This document shows, piece after piece, positions 15,799 through 24,480 of a stretch of 56,932 nt of DNA. How positions within the stretch are numbered: the stretch's first letter is position 1; every line of letters starts with the position of its first letter. Under the pieces are notes generated by a model that did not search any database, was not told the origin of the DNA, and was given only the letters and a program-made list of their open reading frames with translations. Position numbers and translations under genes: made by a program. The stretch is from Alicyclobacillus contaminans DSM 17975 (lineage in GTDB: Bacteria > Bacillota > Bacilli > Alicyclobacillales > Alicyclobacillaceae). The stretch spans positions 1 to 56,932 of the forward strand of contig NZ_AUCA01000023.1 in assembly GCF_000429525.1 (NCBI RefSeq). Direction: 5' to 3'.

Positions 15799-16407
15799 GT
15801 GAAACATACGGGAGAAACACACGGCCGCGCGGAACGCCGCGATGCGGCCGAAAATCGCCAGCGCATCCTGGACGCGGCCCTGAAGCTGTTTGAAAAACAT
15901 GGCGTGGAGCAGGTGAGCATGAACCAAATTGCCATAGAGGCGCAAATTGGTCCGGGAACCCTCTATCGCCGGTACAGAAACAAGAGTGAATTGTGCCTGG
16001 ATTTAATCAAGGACAGCGTGGATCAGCTGTTCGAAGACATTGCGGCGTATTTGGTCAATCATCAGGATGATCCGCCCCGTCAACGATTGAAGGGGATGCT
16101 CCGCTTGTTCATCTCTTTTCGCGAGAAAAAACTCGAGTTGCTGAAAGGCGTCGAGGAAAGGGCGCGAACCAATGGACCGCAGACCCGGACGCAGAGCCCG
16201 GTATACCAGGAACTGCATGACATCGTGGTCAAGCTGTTTGACGAGATGAGCGAGAGCGAACCTGCGGAAGCGAACAGTGTGTTCAAGGCCGATATGCTGT
16301 TGATGGCATTAACCAGCGATTCCTATGTCTTTCAGAAAGATGTGCGGGGTTATTCACCGGAATCGTTTTTAGAACAGCTCTGCCGGACGTTTTTCCCGAT
16401 GAAGTAG
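15799..16407 (+). CDS. TetR-family repressor
   Basis: About 202 residues. The N-terminal helix-turn-helix is typical of TetR (NRQRILDAALKLFEKHGVEQ, MNQIAIEAQIGPGTLYRRY). The ligand-binding C-terminal half resembles other regulators of drug-type transporters. The start is uncertain: GAGG at 15780-15783 lies close to in-frame TTG codons at 15784 and 15790, and a GTG at 15799; the latter two are the most plausible. Divergent placement over two CGGAGA palindromes indicates that it represses itself and the isochorismatase-like/MFS operon. Confidence 0.87.
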   Translation: MKHTGETHGRAERRDAAENRQRILDAALKLFEKHGVEQVSMNQIAIEAQIGPGTLYRRYRNKSELCLDLIKDSVDQLFEDIAAYLVNHQDDPPRQRLKGMLRLFISFREKKLELLKGVEERARTNGPQTRTQSPVYQELHDIVVKLFDEMSESEPAEANSVFKADMLLMALTSDSYVFQKDVRGYSPESFLEQLCRTFFPMK

Positions 16408-16568
16408 GTACCGATGGATAATGTTCCTTTCCCGGGGGCGCTGGAGATGGCGGTGTGGACCTTCCAAGCCCGGTTTGGTCCCTTGAACAGAGGTTCGGAC
16501 GGCTGGGCCGTACGCTGCTGAGTCCATGACGCGAACGGCCCGTTGAAGAAGTTCCAGCGCCCATCCAA

Positions 16569-17483
16569 CTAGCCGTCCAATGCCGACTGGATGGACTGTG
16601 TCAGAGTGGATGTGCAGTTCAGTGTCACATCGCCCACCTGCACCGTTTCGCTGGCGATGGAGAATCTTGCGGACAGCGCCGTTCCCTGCGACGTGCGGAA
16701 CGTGGCCGTGATGGTCCTGGCCGGTCCGGAGACGGCCAGACCACTGGACACCCCGGGCGTGCTCATGTGCAGCGCGTTGAACGCCTGCACCACCTGTGGA
16801 ATCCAGTGTTTGTCGGTGATGGTCTTCGACGTCTGTCCGTCCGTCAGTGTCACGGACACAATGTCGTTCGGCAGATAGGTGTCCTTGGGGCGCTCGGGCG
16901 TCACAATGTACAGCGCTTTGACGGCGAACGTGGTCTTCCCGGACTCGGCGGACAGGAGGAATCCCACATCGATATCCGGCGCGGAGACGGGCTGGCCGGG
17001 GGGCACGCCGTCTTTCGTGAAGCTGACGGTCCCAGAAACCACCGCCCCATTCGCCGTGGATTGACCGTGTCCGCTCTCGCGGTACCCCAACGTCCGCAGC
17101 TGCTTGGCGTACCAGGCTTCAATCTGGTCCGGCGTCGCCTTGACCTGGAAGTACAGCGTGCCATCCACCAGATCCCCGTCGAGCGGCGTGCCCATGTCGC
17201 CGATGCGTTTGTCGGGGGCCGCCTTGGCCGCTCCCGGATAGACAGGCAGGTACACCACCACCGGTTGCTTTGGCGGGACTATTTGGGGGAGCGCCTGTTC
17301 GACCCTGGGGTCCGGCTGAAGGGTCAATGGGACATTCGGCTTCGGTACATTCTGAAAAAAGACGATGGCCTGCGGTGTCTCTCCGGTGGTCGTCTTTGGC
17401 TCCGGCTGGGCAGCCAGGGCAGGTCCGCAGGCACAGAGCAGAGAACTGCTCAGTGGAATCGTAAGCGCGATCCATTTCCTCAT
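16569..17483 (-). CDS. Secreted or lipid-anchored protein of unknown function
   Basis: 304 residues from the ATG at 17483, which follows GGAAGGAGG. The N-terminus is a signal sequence (MRKWIALTIPLSSSLLCACGPALA) that could be cleaved as a lipoprotein before the Cys of CACG, although the lipobox is not ideal. The mature part is beta-rich with a WYAKQLRTLGYRESGHG stretch seen in small extracellular or periplasmic proteins. No enzyme motif is seen. It faces away from the next lipoprotein gene (17676), with the divergent promoters in the roughly 190 bases between. Confidence 0.6.
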   Translation of the reverse strand: MRKWIALTIPLSSSLLCACGPALAAQPEPKTTTGETPQAIVFFQNVPKPNVPLTLQPDPRVEQALPQIVPPKQPVVVYLPVYPGAAKAAPDKRIGDMGTPLDGDLVDGTLYFQVKATPDQIEAWYAKQLRTLGYRESGHGQSTANGAVVSGTVSFTKDGVPPGQPVSAPDIDVGFLLSAESGKTTFAVKALYIVTPERPKDTYLPNDIVSVTLTDGQTSKTITDKHWIPQVVQAFNALHMSTPGVSSGLAVSGPARTITATFRTSQGTALSARFSIASETVQVGDVTLNCTSTLTQSIQSALDG

Positions 17484-17675
17484 CTCGACACCTCCTTCCA
17501 AAGAAGGTAGACGCGGTCCGCAGGGGATTCGTTACAGCATGCGAAGTTTGGCCGGCCGCCCAACTTTTTGCTGGGGCGTCACACTTCCCGCCGCTCCACC
17601 GTCAAAAGCATGTCAGGCGAAACGCACACGGCCGCAATCCTCGCCGGCCGATGAACACACGGGAGGCGCGTGAAC

Positions 17676-18716
17676 ATGGGAAGAGTCACGCTTTGGATAG
17701 GCACCGTCCTCGTCGGGACGGCGTTGCTCGCCGGCTGCGGGTCTGCGAAACCCGCTGCGGACAATCCAACGGGCGTGGGGGTGGCGGGCAACGACACCGG
17801 AACCGCCCCGGCCAATTCGCCGGCCGCCAACACCCCCTCGGCCAACGATGGCAGCGGCAGCGCACCGCCGGCCGCGAACACGGGCGAATTGGGTCAGACT
17901 TCCACACCGGGCAACAGCACAGAGCCCGGTCCCACTACCGCCGCGCAGTCGCTGGTCCGGGAGTCCATGCAGTTGGCGCAGCGCGGCGAAGTGATTGACG
18001 TGCCGTTCGCGGTCACACAGGACATGGGGACGGTGGAAGCCGCCTGGGGCAAGGCCACCAGCCAGAGCAGCGCAGGCGCCGGGCAGTACGCGAGCTACGG
18101 CAGGCATGCCGTCGCCTTCGGGTTCAACAAGGGCGAGCAGATTTTCGACGTCCGCTCTTACAGCAGCAAACTGCAGGCCATCACCAAATCGGACGTCCAG
18201 TCGGTGCTCGGCCAGCCCGGAGAGACGCGCGAGACGTCCGATTCGGTCATCTACATGTATCCCGCCGGGGCGGACTACCAACTGCTGTGGGTCTTCCCGA
18301 AGACGGGCAGCACCAACCACGTCGACCACGTGTCGGTGTTCTGGCCGCAGGGCACCATCAACACCATGGCGCTCAATTTTCCGGCCCCGTCGGTGGTGGT
18401 GGACAGCGCGCCGGGCAGCGTCGGCCGGCTGTTCACCTTCTCCATCCAAAATCCGCCGAAGGGGTATTGGCTCGTGGAACTGGAGTGGATCCCGACCCAC
18501 AACGGTCAACCGCTGGTGAACACTGTCTCGCAGGCGCTCCAAAACGGGCAGCGCGGCGGCGGGGTAACCGGCTTCTCCATCAGCGGCGACGGGCAGACGT
18601 CCAGCTTCGTCTATGCGCCCACGGACGCGGGGGTCTCCGGCCAGGTTCGCCTCATCTTTCAGAACACGGCCGGGTCCGCAGTGATAGGCACCAGCCCAAC
18701 GGTGACGCTCAGGTAA
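17676..18716 (+). CDS. DUF4309-type lipoprotein
   Basis: 346 residues from the ATG at 17676, with GGGAGG 9 bases upstream. A clear lipoprotein signal (VGTALLAGCGSAK) is followed by an 80-residue Ala/Gly/Pro/Ser linker. Residues about 100-230 resemble the DUF4309 family of B. subtilis YjgB (IDVPFAVTQDMGTVEAAWG, then YGRHAVAFGFNKGEQIFDVRSY, then VQSVLGQPGETR). The C-terminal 110 residues look like an immunoglobulin-type beta domain. It probably sits on the outer membrane face; its function is unknown. Confidence 0.72.
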   Translation: MGRVTLWIGTVLVGTALLAGCGSAKPAADNPTGVGVAGNDTGTAPANSPAANTPSANDGSGSAPPAANTGELGQTSTPGNSTEPGPTTAAQSLVRESMQLAQRGEVIDVPFAVTQDMGTVEAAWGKATSQSSAGAGQYASYGRHAVAFGFNKGEQIFDVRSYSSKLQAITKSDVQSVLGQPGETRETSDSVIYMYPAGADYQLLWVFPKTGSTNHVDHVSVFWPQGTINTMALNFPAPSVVVDSAPGSVGRLFTFSIQNPPKGYWLVELEWIPTHNGQPLVNTVSQALQNGQRGGGVTGFSISGDGQTSSFVYAPTDAGVSGQVRLIFQNTAGSAVIGTSPTVTLR

Positions 18717-18729
18717 CCGCAGGAGAACG

Positions 18730-19518
18730 TCAGGTCCCGCACCGTCCCAGCTTTATGCTGTGGTCGCCGAGCGTGTAGAGGTAGGTCTTCAAATCGTGAA
18801 AGCACCCAAGGCAGCGTTTCGTGTGCGGGACCTCCAAGGAATTGATCTCGTAGACGGACGTGGTGTGGGAGTAGCCGAGAAAGTGTCCCGGCAGCCGGGG
18901 AATGACGTCCGGCACGTTGACAATGCGCCAACTGTCCGGCACCCGGGTGTCCACCGCATGGGCGAATGCCGCATCTCCCACCATGGGCGATCCGAACGTG
19001 AGCAGACGGGCCGGGATGCCGCGCTGCGCGAGCACCAGCGCGTGCAGGGTCGCCAGTGCTCCGCCGAGGCTGTGGCCGGTGACGACAAACCTTGCTTCGT
19101 CCGGCAGCGCGGCCAGGTATTCCGGCAGCGTGCGGACGGCCCCGGTCTCGGGCTCAACAAACCAGAATGAATCGTAGAACCGCGTGAAGCCGAATTCCGT
19201 CTTGCCGCTCCCGGGGGCGAGCGGGAATTCGGTCAGCGCAAATTCGAAGTCGTCGATGAAGTCGAGCAGGCTTTCACTGCCGTGCAGGACCACGGCGTAC
19301 TGCGCTGCGTCCAGCTGGGATTGCAGCACCACGCCGATGAATTCCCTGCGCGTCAACCCAGGCAGCCCCGCGGCGGAGGTGATGTTGCAGACGACGCGCC
19401 AGTCCGCCGGGAACGTTGCGGGCGGCGGGTTGGTCACGCCCGGGGTGTACATGGATTCCACCGTCTGGATGAAACGGCCCCAATGCCTCGCCCAATCCAC
19501 GTCCAAATGCTGAGGCAT
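18730..19518 (-). CDS. Class 3 lipase family protein
   Basis: 262 residues, alpha/beta hydrolase of the Lipase_3 type. The nucleophile elbow VVTGHSLGGALATLHAL lies near residues 145-161. The acid is in VNVPDVIPRLPG near 198-209, and a His occurs in the C-terminal GDHSIKLG. No signal peptide is present, so a cytoplasmic enzyme or non-classical export is implied. The start at 19518 is favoured over 19524 because it is better spaced (8 bases) from GAGGAGG. It stands alone between two plus-strand genes. Confidence 0.8.
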   Translation of the reverse strand: MPQHLDVDWARHWGRFIQTVESMYTPGVTNPPPATFPADWRVVCNITSAAGLPGLTRREFIGVVLQSQLDAAQYAVVLHGSESLLDFIDDFEFALTEFPLAPGSGKTEFGFTRFYDSFWFVEPETGAVRTLPEYLAALPDEARFVVTGHSLGGALATLHALVLAQRGIPARLLTFGSPMVGDAAFAHAVDTRVPDSWRIVNVPDVIPRLPGHFLGYSHTTSVYEINSLEVPHTKRCLGCFHDLKTYLYTLGDHSIKLGRCGT

Positions 19519-19633
19519 GCGCATTCCCTCCTCGTGTGAGCCGCAGGATCAGTCCCTCGCTTCCATAGATATGCCACTTTCATGGTGACATTGGAATATT
19601 TCCAAAACAACACAGACTCAGAACAGAGTACAA

Positions 19634-19662
19634 GTATAAAACATTGGGAACGTGGCGAGACT
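19634..19662 (+). promoter_or_regulatory. Sigma-F promoter of spoIIQ
   Basis: GTATA (19634-19638), a 15-base spacer, then GGCGAGACT (19654-19662), which matches the sigma-F/sigma-G -10 consensus GG-N2-A-N-A-N-T exactly. The spoIIQ start lies 21 bases downstream. In B. subtilis spoIIQ is a forespore sigma-F gene, so this element fits both sequence and context. Confidence 0.85.
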
Positions 19663-19683
19663 TCCTAGTGAGGTGAGCGCTAC

Positions 19684-20379
19684 ATGGATGAAAACAAGCA
19701 TCCACAACATTCCCAAGCAAACCAAGAGATTGAACAGGGCAGCCAGACACCGCGCAAGGTGAAGTTGCCCGGAAATCGCAAGATTTTTGCAAAGCGCTGG
19801 GTGTATCCCGCGATTTACCTCGGAGCAGCCGCACTCATCATCGGACTTATGTACATCAAGAGCCAGTCCGGCGGCAGTGCGCCTGCAACGAGCACCGACG
19901 TGGAGAATCCGGGCGCAACCACGGCATCGACCGCCAACGAATTCATCTGGCCGGCGGCGGAAGGTACGCAGACCAAAATCACCATGGGCTTCTTCAGCGA
20001 CAAGGCGAGCCAAAAAGACCAGGCGGCTGCGCTGGTGTTCTTCGACAACACGTACTACCCGCACGCGGGCTACGACATCCAGGCGACCAACAAGCAGCCG
20101 TTCACCGTCGTCTCGGCCACCAACGGCAAGGTCACGTCGGTGGAGCCAGATCCGGTCAACGGGCTGACCGTGGAAGTGACCACCAGCGATGGCTACGTGG
20201 TGCACTACGCGTCGCTTGGCAGCGTAAAGGTCAAGGTCGGCGACGCCGTGTCGCAGGGACAGCCCATCGGGACGAGTGGCACCTGTGCCTACGAAAAATC
20301 CCAGGGCAACCACGTCTACTTCGAGGTCGACAAGAACGGATCCGCAGTCGATCCCGGTTCGTTATTGCCCAAGGCCTGA
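19684..20379 (+). CDS. spoIIQ: Stage II sporulation protein Q (forespore LytM-domain protein)
   Basis: 231 residues: cytoplasmic N-terminus, one membrane segment (VYPAIYLGAAALIIGLMYI near 40-58), a linker, and an M23/LytM domain. SpoIIQ is made in the forespore and joins SpoIIIAH across the intermembrane space to form the feeding-tube channel. The first metal motif is intact (HAGYD), but the second, normally H-x-H, reads HVYFEV, so a metal ligand His is replaced by Tyr. The domain is therefore probably a binding module rather than an active peptidase. GAGGTGAG precedes the ATG. Confidence 0.88.
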   Translation: MDENKHPQHSQANQEIEQGSQTPRKVKLPGNRKIFAKRWVYPAIYLGAAALIIGLMYIKSQSGGSAPATSTDVENPGATTASTANEFIWPAAEGTQTKITMGFFSDKASQKDQAAALVFFDNTYYPHAGYDIQATNKQPFTVVSATNGKVTSVEPDPVNGLTVEVTTSDGYVVHYASLGSVKVKVGDAVSQGQPIGTSGTCAYEKSQGNHVYFEVDKNGSAVDPGSLLPKA

Positions 20380-20413
20380 GGATTTCCCGAAAACTTGATA
20401 CACCTGCAGGTTT

Positions 20414-20445
20414 GGCCGTCTCTATGGAGACGGCCGCTTTCTTTT
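20414..20445 (+). terminator. Terminator after spoIIQ
   Basis: GGCCGTCTC-TATG-GAGACGGCC is a perfect 9-base stem with a 4-base loop (20414-20435), followed by GCTTTCTTTTATTT. It separates spoIIQ from spoIIID. Confidence 0.85.
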
Positions 20446-20525
20446 ATTTCCCGACAAGAAAACGAGAGAAATCGGAAGAAAATCGAATGAAACAAGCGGT
20501 GATGGGCCGTAATGGGATAAACCAA

Positions 20526-20554
20526 GTCATACGGTGTACACCCCCTCATATACT
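20526..20554 (+). promoter_or_regulatory. Candidate sigma-E promoter of spoIIID
   Basis: GTCATAC (20526-20532), a 14-base spacer and CATATACT (20547-20554) resemble the sigma-E -35 and -10 with about two mismatches each. The start would be about 35 bases before the spoIIID GTG. B. subtilis spoIIID is a sigma-E gene that also activates itself. Confidence 0.5.
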
Positions 20555-20593
20555 GTATCAGACCATCTGAGCAGAACTGGGGAGGCGAGGGGA

Positions 20594-20914
20594 GTGCATG
20601 ATTATATCAAGGAGCGTACGCTGAAAATCGGTGAGTACATCGTGGAGACCCGCAACACGGTGCGCACAATTGCCCGCGAGTTCGGCGTCTCAAAAAGCAC
20701 GGTGCACAAAGATTTGACAGAGCGCCTGCCGGAAATCAACCCTGACCTGGCAAACCGGGTGAAGGAGATTCTGGAGTACCACAAGTCCATTCGCCATCTC
20801 CGCGGGGGCGAGGCGACGAAGCTGAAATACAACAAAGAGACGACGGATGTCGAAGAACCGGTGGAGACGTCGAAAAATTTCAGCGGGCGAAAAGGAGTTT
20901 CCAGCGGGTTGTAG
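20594..20914 (+). CDS. spoIIID: Sporulation transcription factor SpoIIID
   Basis: 106 residues from a GTG at 20594, giving the family's conserved start (V/M)HDYIKERT. This small mother-cell DNA-binding protein switches genes from the sigma-E to the sigma-K stage. The helix-turn-helix is clear (TVRTIAREFGVSKSTVHKDL), and the basic C-terminal helix region YHKSIRHLRGGEATKLKY is conserved. It is about 13 residues longer at the C-terminus than the B. subtilis protein (93 residues). GGAGGCGAGG lies 8 bases before the GTG. mbl follows, as in B. subtilis. Confidence 0.95.
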   Translation: MHDYIKERTLKIGEYIVETRNTVRTIAREFGVSKSTVHKDLTERLPEINPDLANRVKEILEYHKSIRHLRGGEATKLKYNKETTDVEEPVETSKNFSGRKGVSSGL

Positions 20915-21151
20915 AAACTTTACCTATTGTATACGAGAAACCGATTCACGCGTACGGTCTTGGGCGCTGGCTGTAGCGCGAATTCGGAGAATGGGCGGAT
21001 GAGACGGAACGTGGTGCCAGCGATTCGGACAGACGGAGGGGCCGCTGTGTAGCGGGACGCCGGTCGGTCCTTGCGAGATGGTCAGCTTGAAACGTCACCG
21101 TGGCAACAGATACGCTCAGATGCACGCTCAGTTGGGGAGGACTCGCCGCAA

Positions 21152-22177
21152 ATGTTTTCAAAGGAAATTGGAATTGACTTGGGGACCGCAAACGTCTTGG
21201 TTCATGTCAAAGGCCAGGGCGTTGTGCTGAATGAACCTTCCGTGGTGGCCATTGACCAGATCACCCGTCAGGTGGTGGCGGTCGGTGAGGAAGCCCGGAA
21301 GATGCTCGGGCGGACGCCGGGGAACATCGTCGCGATTCGACCGCTGCGCGATGGTGTGATTGCCGATTTCGAAGTGACAGAAATCATGCTTCGCCACTTT
21401 ATCCGAAAAACCATCGGTAAGAGTGTCATGTTTCGGCCGCGTCTGATGATCTGCGTGCCGGCGGGAATCACGTCGGTGGAGCAGAAGGCGGTGCGGGAAG
21501 CAGCGGAAGCGTGCGGAGTCAAGCACGTTGATCTGATAGAGGAACCCAAAGCGGCCGCGATTGGGGCGGGACTGAACATCTTTGAACCGAGCGGCAGCAT
21601 GGTGGTGGATATTGGAGGAGGTACCACAGACATCGCCGTCCTGTCGCTCGGCGATGTCGTGACCTCCAATTCCCTTCGCATCGCGGGGGACAAGCTGGAC
21701 GACGCGATTGTGAAGTACATCAAACGCCAGCACAACCTGCTGATTGGGGAACGGACAGCGGAAGAGCTGAAGAAGGAGCTGGCGACGGTGTATCCGGGAA
21801 GCCGGATGGGCCAGCAGCAGGACGTGCGCGGGCGCGACATGGTGTCGGGACTCCCGAAGACGGTGACGGTCCGAGCGGAGGAGATGCAGGAAGCGCTGCA
21901 GGAGCCGATTGAGGCCATCATCGCGGCGACGAAGCAGGTGCTCGAAAAAACGCCGCCGGAACTCGCGGCTGACATCTTTGACAAGGGCGTCATCCTGACG
22001 GGCGGCGGTGCGCTGGTGGACGGATTGGACAAGCTGATGCAGGAAGAGCTGCAGATTCCGGTGCATGTGGCGGAAGACCCGATGAAGTGCGTGGTCATCG
22101 GAACGGGCATGGTGTTGGACAACCCGTCCTGGCGCAGAGCCGGACGCGGAGCGACAAAACGCAGGAAGGCGTGGTGA
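21152..22177 (+). CDS. mbl: MreB-like cell-shape actin Mbl
   Basis: 341 residues. This bacterial actin polymerises under the membrane and guides side-wall synthesis. The phosphate-1 motif IGIDLGTANVLVHVKG, the connect/phosphate-2 region MVVDIGGGTTDIAVLSLG and the adenosine motif ILTGGGALVDGLD are all present. Its place after spoIIID and before flhO identifies it as Mbl rather than MreB or MreBH. The ATG at 21152 has GGGGAGGA upstream; the longer open frame from 21071 lacks a ribosome binding site. Confidence 0.93.
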   Translation: MFSKEIGIDLGTANVLVHVKGQGVVLNEPSVVAIDQITRQVVAVGEEARKMLGRTPGNIVAIRPLRDGVIADFEVTEIMLRHFIRKTIGKSVMFRPRLMICVPAGITSVEQKAVREAAEACGVKHVDLIEEPKAAAIGAGLNIFEPSGSMVVDIGGGTTDIAVLSLGDVVTSNSLRIAGDKLDDAIVKYIKRQHNLLIGERTAEELKKELATVYPGSRMGQQQDVRGRDMVSGLPKTVTVRAEEMQEALQEPIEAIIAATKQVLEKTPPELAADIFDKGVILTGGGALVDGLDKLMQEELQIPVHVAEDPMKCVVIGTGMVLDNPSWRRAGRGATKRRKAW

Positions 22178-22183
22178 GTAGAC

Positions 22184-23395
22184 ATGCTGCGAGGGTTGAC
22201 AGCGGCAGCGTCCGGGATGTTGGCGGATGAGCGGCTGCAGCAGGCGTTGGCGAACAACCTCGCCAACTCGGAGACACCGGGCTTCAAAGCCACGTCCGGC
22301 GCATTGATGTCGTTTCCGGAACAATTGGAGCAGCTGTTGAACTACGGGCAGAACGGCGGTGGACAAGCCATCGGGAAACTGGGCACAGGCGTGGCGTTTC
22401 AGGAAGGCGTGCCGCTGTTCAGCGAAGGACAGCTTCAGCAGACCAACCGCAACCTCGATGTGGCGGTGGTGGACACGACGCCGGTGGGCACGTACGCGGC
22501 GGTGGCCGGCGCCAACGGACTGGTGTCGCAAACGGGAACCATCGGTGTGGGTGCGCAGGGACGGTTGTCGGTGAACGGTCAGCCGCTGGCGGTGATTGGC
22601 CCGGATGGACAAGCTGTGCAGGGTGTGTACGCGGTCCGCAATCCGGCGTATCAGGGAACGAGCCTCTATGCGGCGGACGGCAAGCCGGACTGGGACGCGG
22701 CGGGCAATCCGAGTTACGTGTTCGAGAATGCGGCGGGTCAGGTGCTGGGTGCGCCCGGACAGCCGGGATTTGAGAACTGGGGCGTGCGCATTGGCACGCA
22801 GGACGATATGGGGTTGCACAGCTTCTTCCCGGTGGCCTACCAGTCACCGGAAGGCAACAATGGCATCGCCGTCACGCGGGACGGGCACTTTGACGTGACC
22901 GCCAACAACATTCTGGTGGACGCGAGCGGCAATGCGGTGCTGCCGGTAAACGCGCAGGGTCAGCCGTTGGTGAACGCACGCATCCAGATCAATCCCCAGT
23001 ATCAGGGCACTGACCTGTTCGGCCCAAACGGGGGGCCGGTGACGGACAAGAACGGCCAGGCTTCCTACCGGATTGTGGACGTAAACGGAAATCCGCTGCC
23101 GGTGCAGGGGCGGCTTGGCACGGTGGACGTGGATGTAACGCAGCTCTCTCCGCTCGGGCAGACGGAGTTCATGGTCGGCAACACACTGGCGCCGGCATCG
23201 GTGCTGGCGCAGCTGCGCCCGGGGACCGGCACGCTCAAGCCGGGGGAGGAGGAACTGAGCAACGTGGACGTGACCTCCACCATGGTGAATATGATGGCCG
23301 TCATCAACAGCTATGAGGCGAATCAGCGCGTGCTGCAGACGTATGACACCGAATTGGACAAGGCCGTCTCGGACGTCGGCAAGGTGAACGCGTAA
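22184..23395 (+). CDS. flhO: Flagellar rod/hook-family protein FlhO, enlarged
   Basis: 403 residues, FlgF/FlgG family. The N-terminal rod motif (LRGLTAAASGMLADERLQ, NNLANSETPGFKA) and the C-terminal motif (NVDVTSTMVNMMAVINSYEANQRVLQTYD) are both clear. B. subtilis FlhO is about 270 residues. The extra 130 lie between residues 100 and 225, where the usual DGFFxV core is interrupted by a beta-rich insertion before FFPVAYQSPEGNNGIAVTRDGHF. It begins 6 bases after mbl and is followed by flhP. It forms part of the distal rod. Confidence 0.88.
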   Translation: MLRGLTAAASGMLADERLQQALANNLANSETPGFKATSGALMSFPEQLEQLLNYGQNGGGQAIGKLGTGVAFQEGVPLFSEGQLQQTNRNLDVAVVDTTPVGTYAAVAGANGLVSQTGTIGVGAQGRLSVNGQPLAVIGPDGQAVQGVYAVRNPAYQGTSLYAADGKPDWDAAGNPSYVFENAAGQVLGAPGQPGFENWGVRIGTQDDMGLHSFFPVAYQSPEGNNGIAVTRDGHFDVTANNILVDASGNAVLPVNAQGQPLVNARIQINPQYQGTDLFGPNGGPVTDKNGQASYRIVDVNGNPLPVQGRLGTVDVDVTQLSPLGQTEFMVGNTLAPASVLAQLRPGTGTLKPGEEELSNVDVTSTMVNMMAVINSYEANQRVLQTYDTELDKAVSDVGKVNA

Positions 23396-23430
23396 AGAAC
23401 CGGAATTCCATCTGAGAAGGCGGTGTGAAG

Positions 23431-24234
23431 ATGCAATCGTTGTGGACAGGGCTGTCCGCACTGCAGGCGAGTCAGCAATGGTTAAATCGCGTGGGGGACA
23501 ATCTGGCCAACGAGGACACGGTCGGATATTCGGCGGACGAAGGGAGCTTCGCGGATACGTTCACGGCGCTCCTGAACCAGAGTGCGCCGGTGAACGCGGC
23601 GGCGGGCCGCATGACGCCGCCCAACTGGCGCGGCGGCACCGGGGTGATGGCGGTCAGCGAGGAAAAGGACTTCTCGCAGCTGCCGTTGCAGCGCACGGAT
23701 AACCCGATGGACTTGGCCATCCAGGGGGACGGTTTCTTTGCGGTGCAGGGCGCGAACGGACAACTGCTCCTCACGAAGGCCGGCGACTTCACCTGGAGCG
23801 AGACGGCCAACGGCCAATTTGAACTGGCGACGCAGGCCGGGCAGCCGGTGCTGGATACGGCGGGGCGGCCCATCACATACAGCGGGACCAGTCAGCCCAC
23901 GCTCGGCGTGGGGCCGAACGGGGATGTCACCATCAACGGCCGGAGCACGGGGCAGCGGCTGGCTCTGGTGACGGTGCCGCTGCCGGGGCAGCATCTGACG
24001 CCGGTGGACGGCAACGCGTACGTGGTGAACCCGGGCGTGGCGGTGACCGTGGCCAACCGTGGCAACACCAACACGGGCGGCCAGATTGAGCAGGGAATGC
24101 TCGCGATGAGCAACGTCGATTTGACGCAGCAGATGACCGACATGATTGCGGCCCAGCGGATGTTTGATTTGAACGCGGAGTCGGTGCAGATGACCAACCG
24201 CATGATGGGCGACGCGAACCAGATTCGCAGATAA
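23431..24234 (+). CDS. flhP: Flagellar rod/hook-family protein FlhP
   Basis: 268 residues, the normal FlgG-family size. It shows the N-terminal motif (LWTGLSALQASQQWLNRVGDNLANEDTVGY), the core motif NPMDLAIQGDGFFAVQG and the C-terminal SNVDLTQQMTDMIAAQRMFDLNAES. It forms the rod with FlhO. The ATG at 23431 or a GTG at 23425 could start it; AAGGCGGTG is just upstream. It ends the mbl-flhO-flhP unit. Confidence 0.9.
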   Translation: MQSLWTGLSALQASQQWLNRVGDNLANEDTVGYSADEGSFADTFTALLNQSAPVNAAAGRMTPPNWRGGTGVMAVSEEKDFSQLPLQRTDNPMDLAIQGDGFFAVQGANGQLLLTKAGDFTWSETANGQFELATQAGQPVLDTAGRPITYSGTSQPTLGVGPNGDVTINGRSTGQRLALVTVPLPGQHLTPVDGNAYVVNPGVAVTVANRGNTNTGGQIEQGMLAMSNVDLTQQMTDMIAAQRMFDLNAESVQMTNRMMGDANQIRR

Positions 24235-24425
24235 ACACGGCGGCCCGGTGGTCCGCCGAAGGCTTGATAGAATTGCAAATAGAAGTGGTTGGTGGGTTTG
24301 TCGCAGAACAACGACTGTGGATGGCGGTGGCAAACCCACCACGCTTTTCTGAAGGTCCCTTTTGGCACCTGGCGGTTTGGCGTGCTTTGCGCACTTGGGC
24401 AAACATCTTCAAGAAATTGGATTGG
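24235..24425 (+). other. Intergenic region with two stem-loops after flhP
   Basis: CGGCGG and CCGCCG (24238-24259) form a short hairpin right after flhP and may end its transcript. A larger stem follows: GGTGGGTTTG (24291-24300) pairs perfectly with CAAACCCACC about 30 bases later (near 24331-24340), followed by ACGCTTTTCT. This resembles a terminator or a structured leader. No ORF is supported. Confidence 0.45.
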
Positions 24426-24454
24426 TTGCTGGAAACAAGCCGTAGATTTATAAT
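24426..24454 (+). promoter_or_regulatory. Sigma-A promoter of pgsA-like gene
   Basis: TTGCTG (24426-24431), a 17-base spacer and a perfect TATAAT (24449-24454). The gene starts 27 bases further on, after AAGGGGG. Confidence 0.7.
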
Positions 24455-24480
24455 GGGCGGTGTGCTAAGGGGGTACTATC

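Noticed and set aside
21158-22819. Open frame of 553 codons on the minus strand
   Set aside because: It lies opposite mbl and flhO, which are certain; its composition (His/Arg rich) is that of an antisense shadow in GC-rich DNA.
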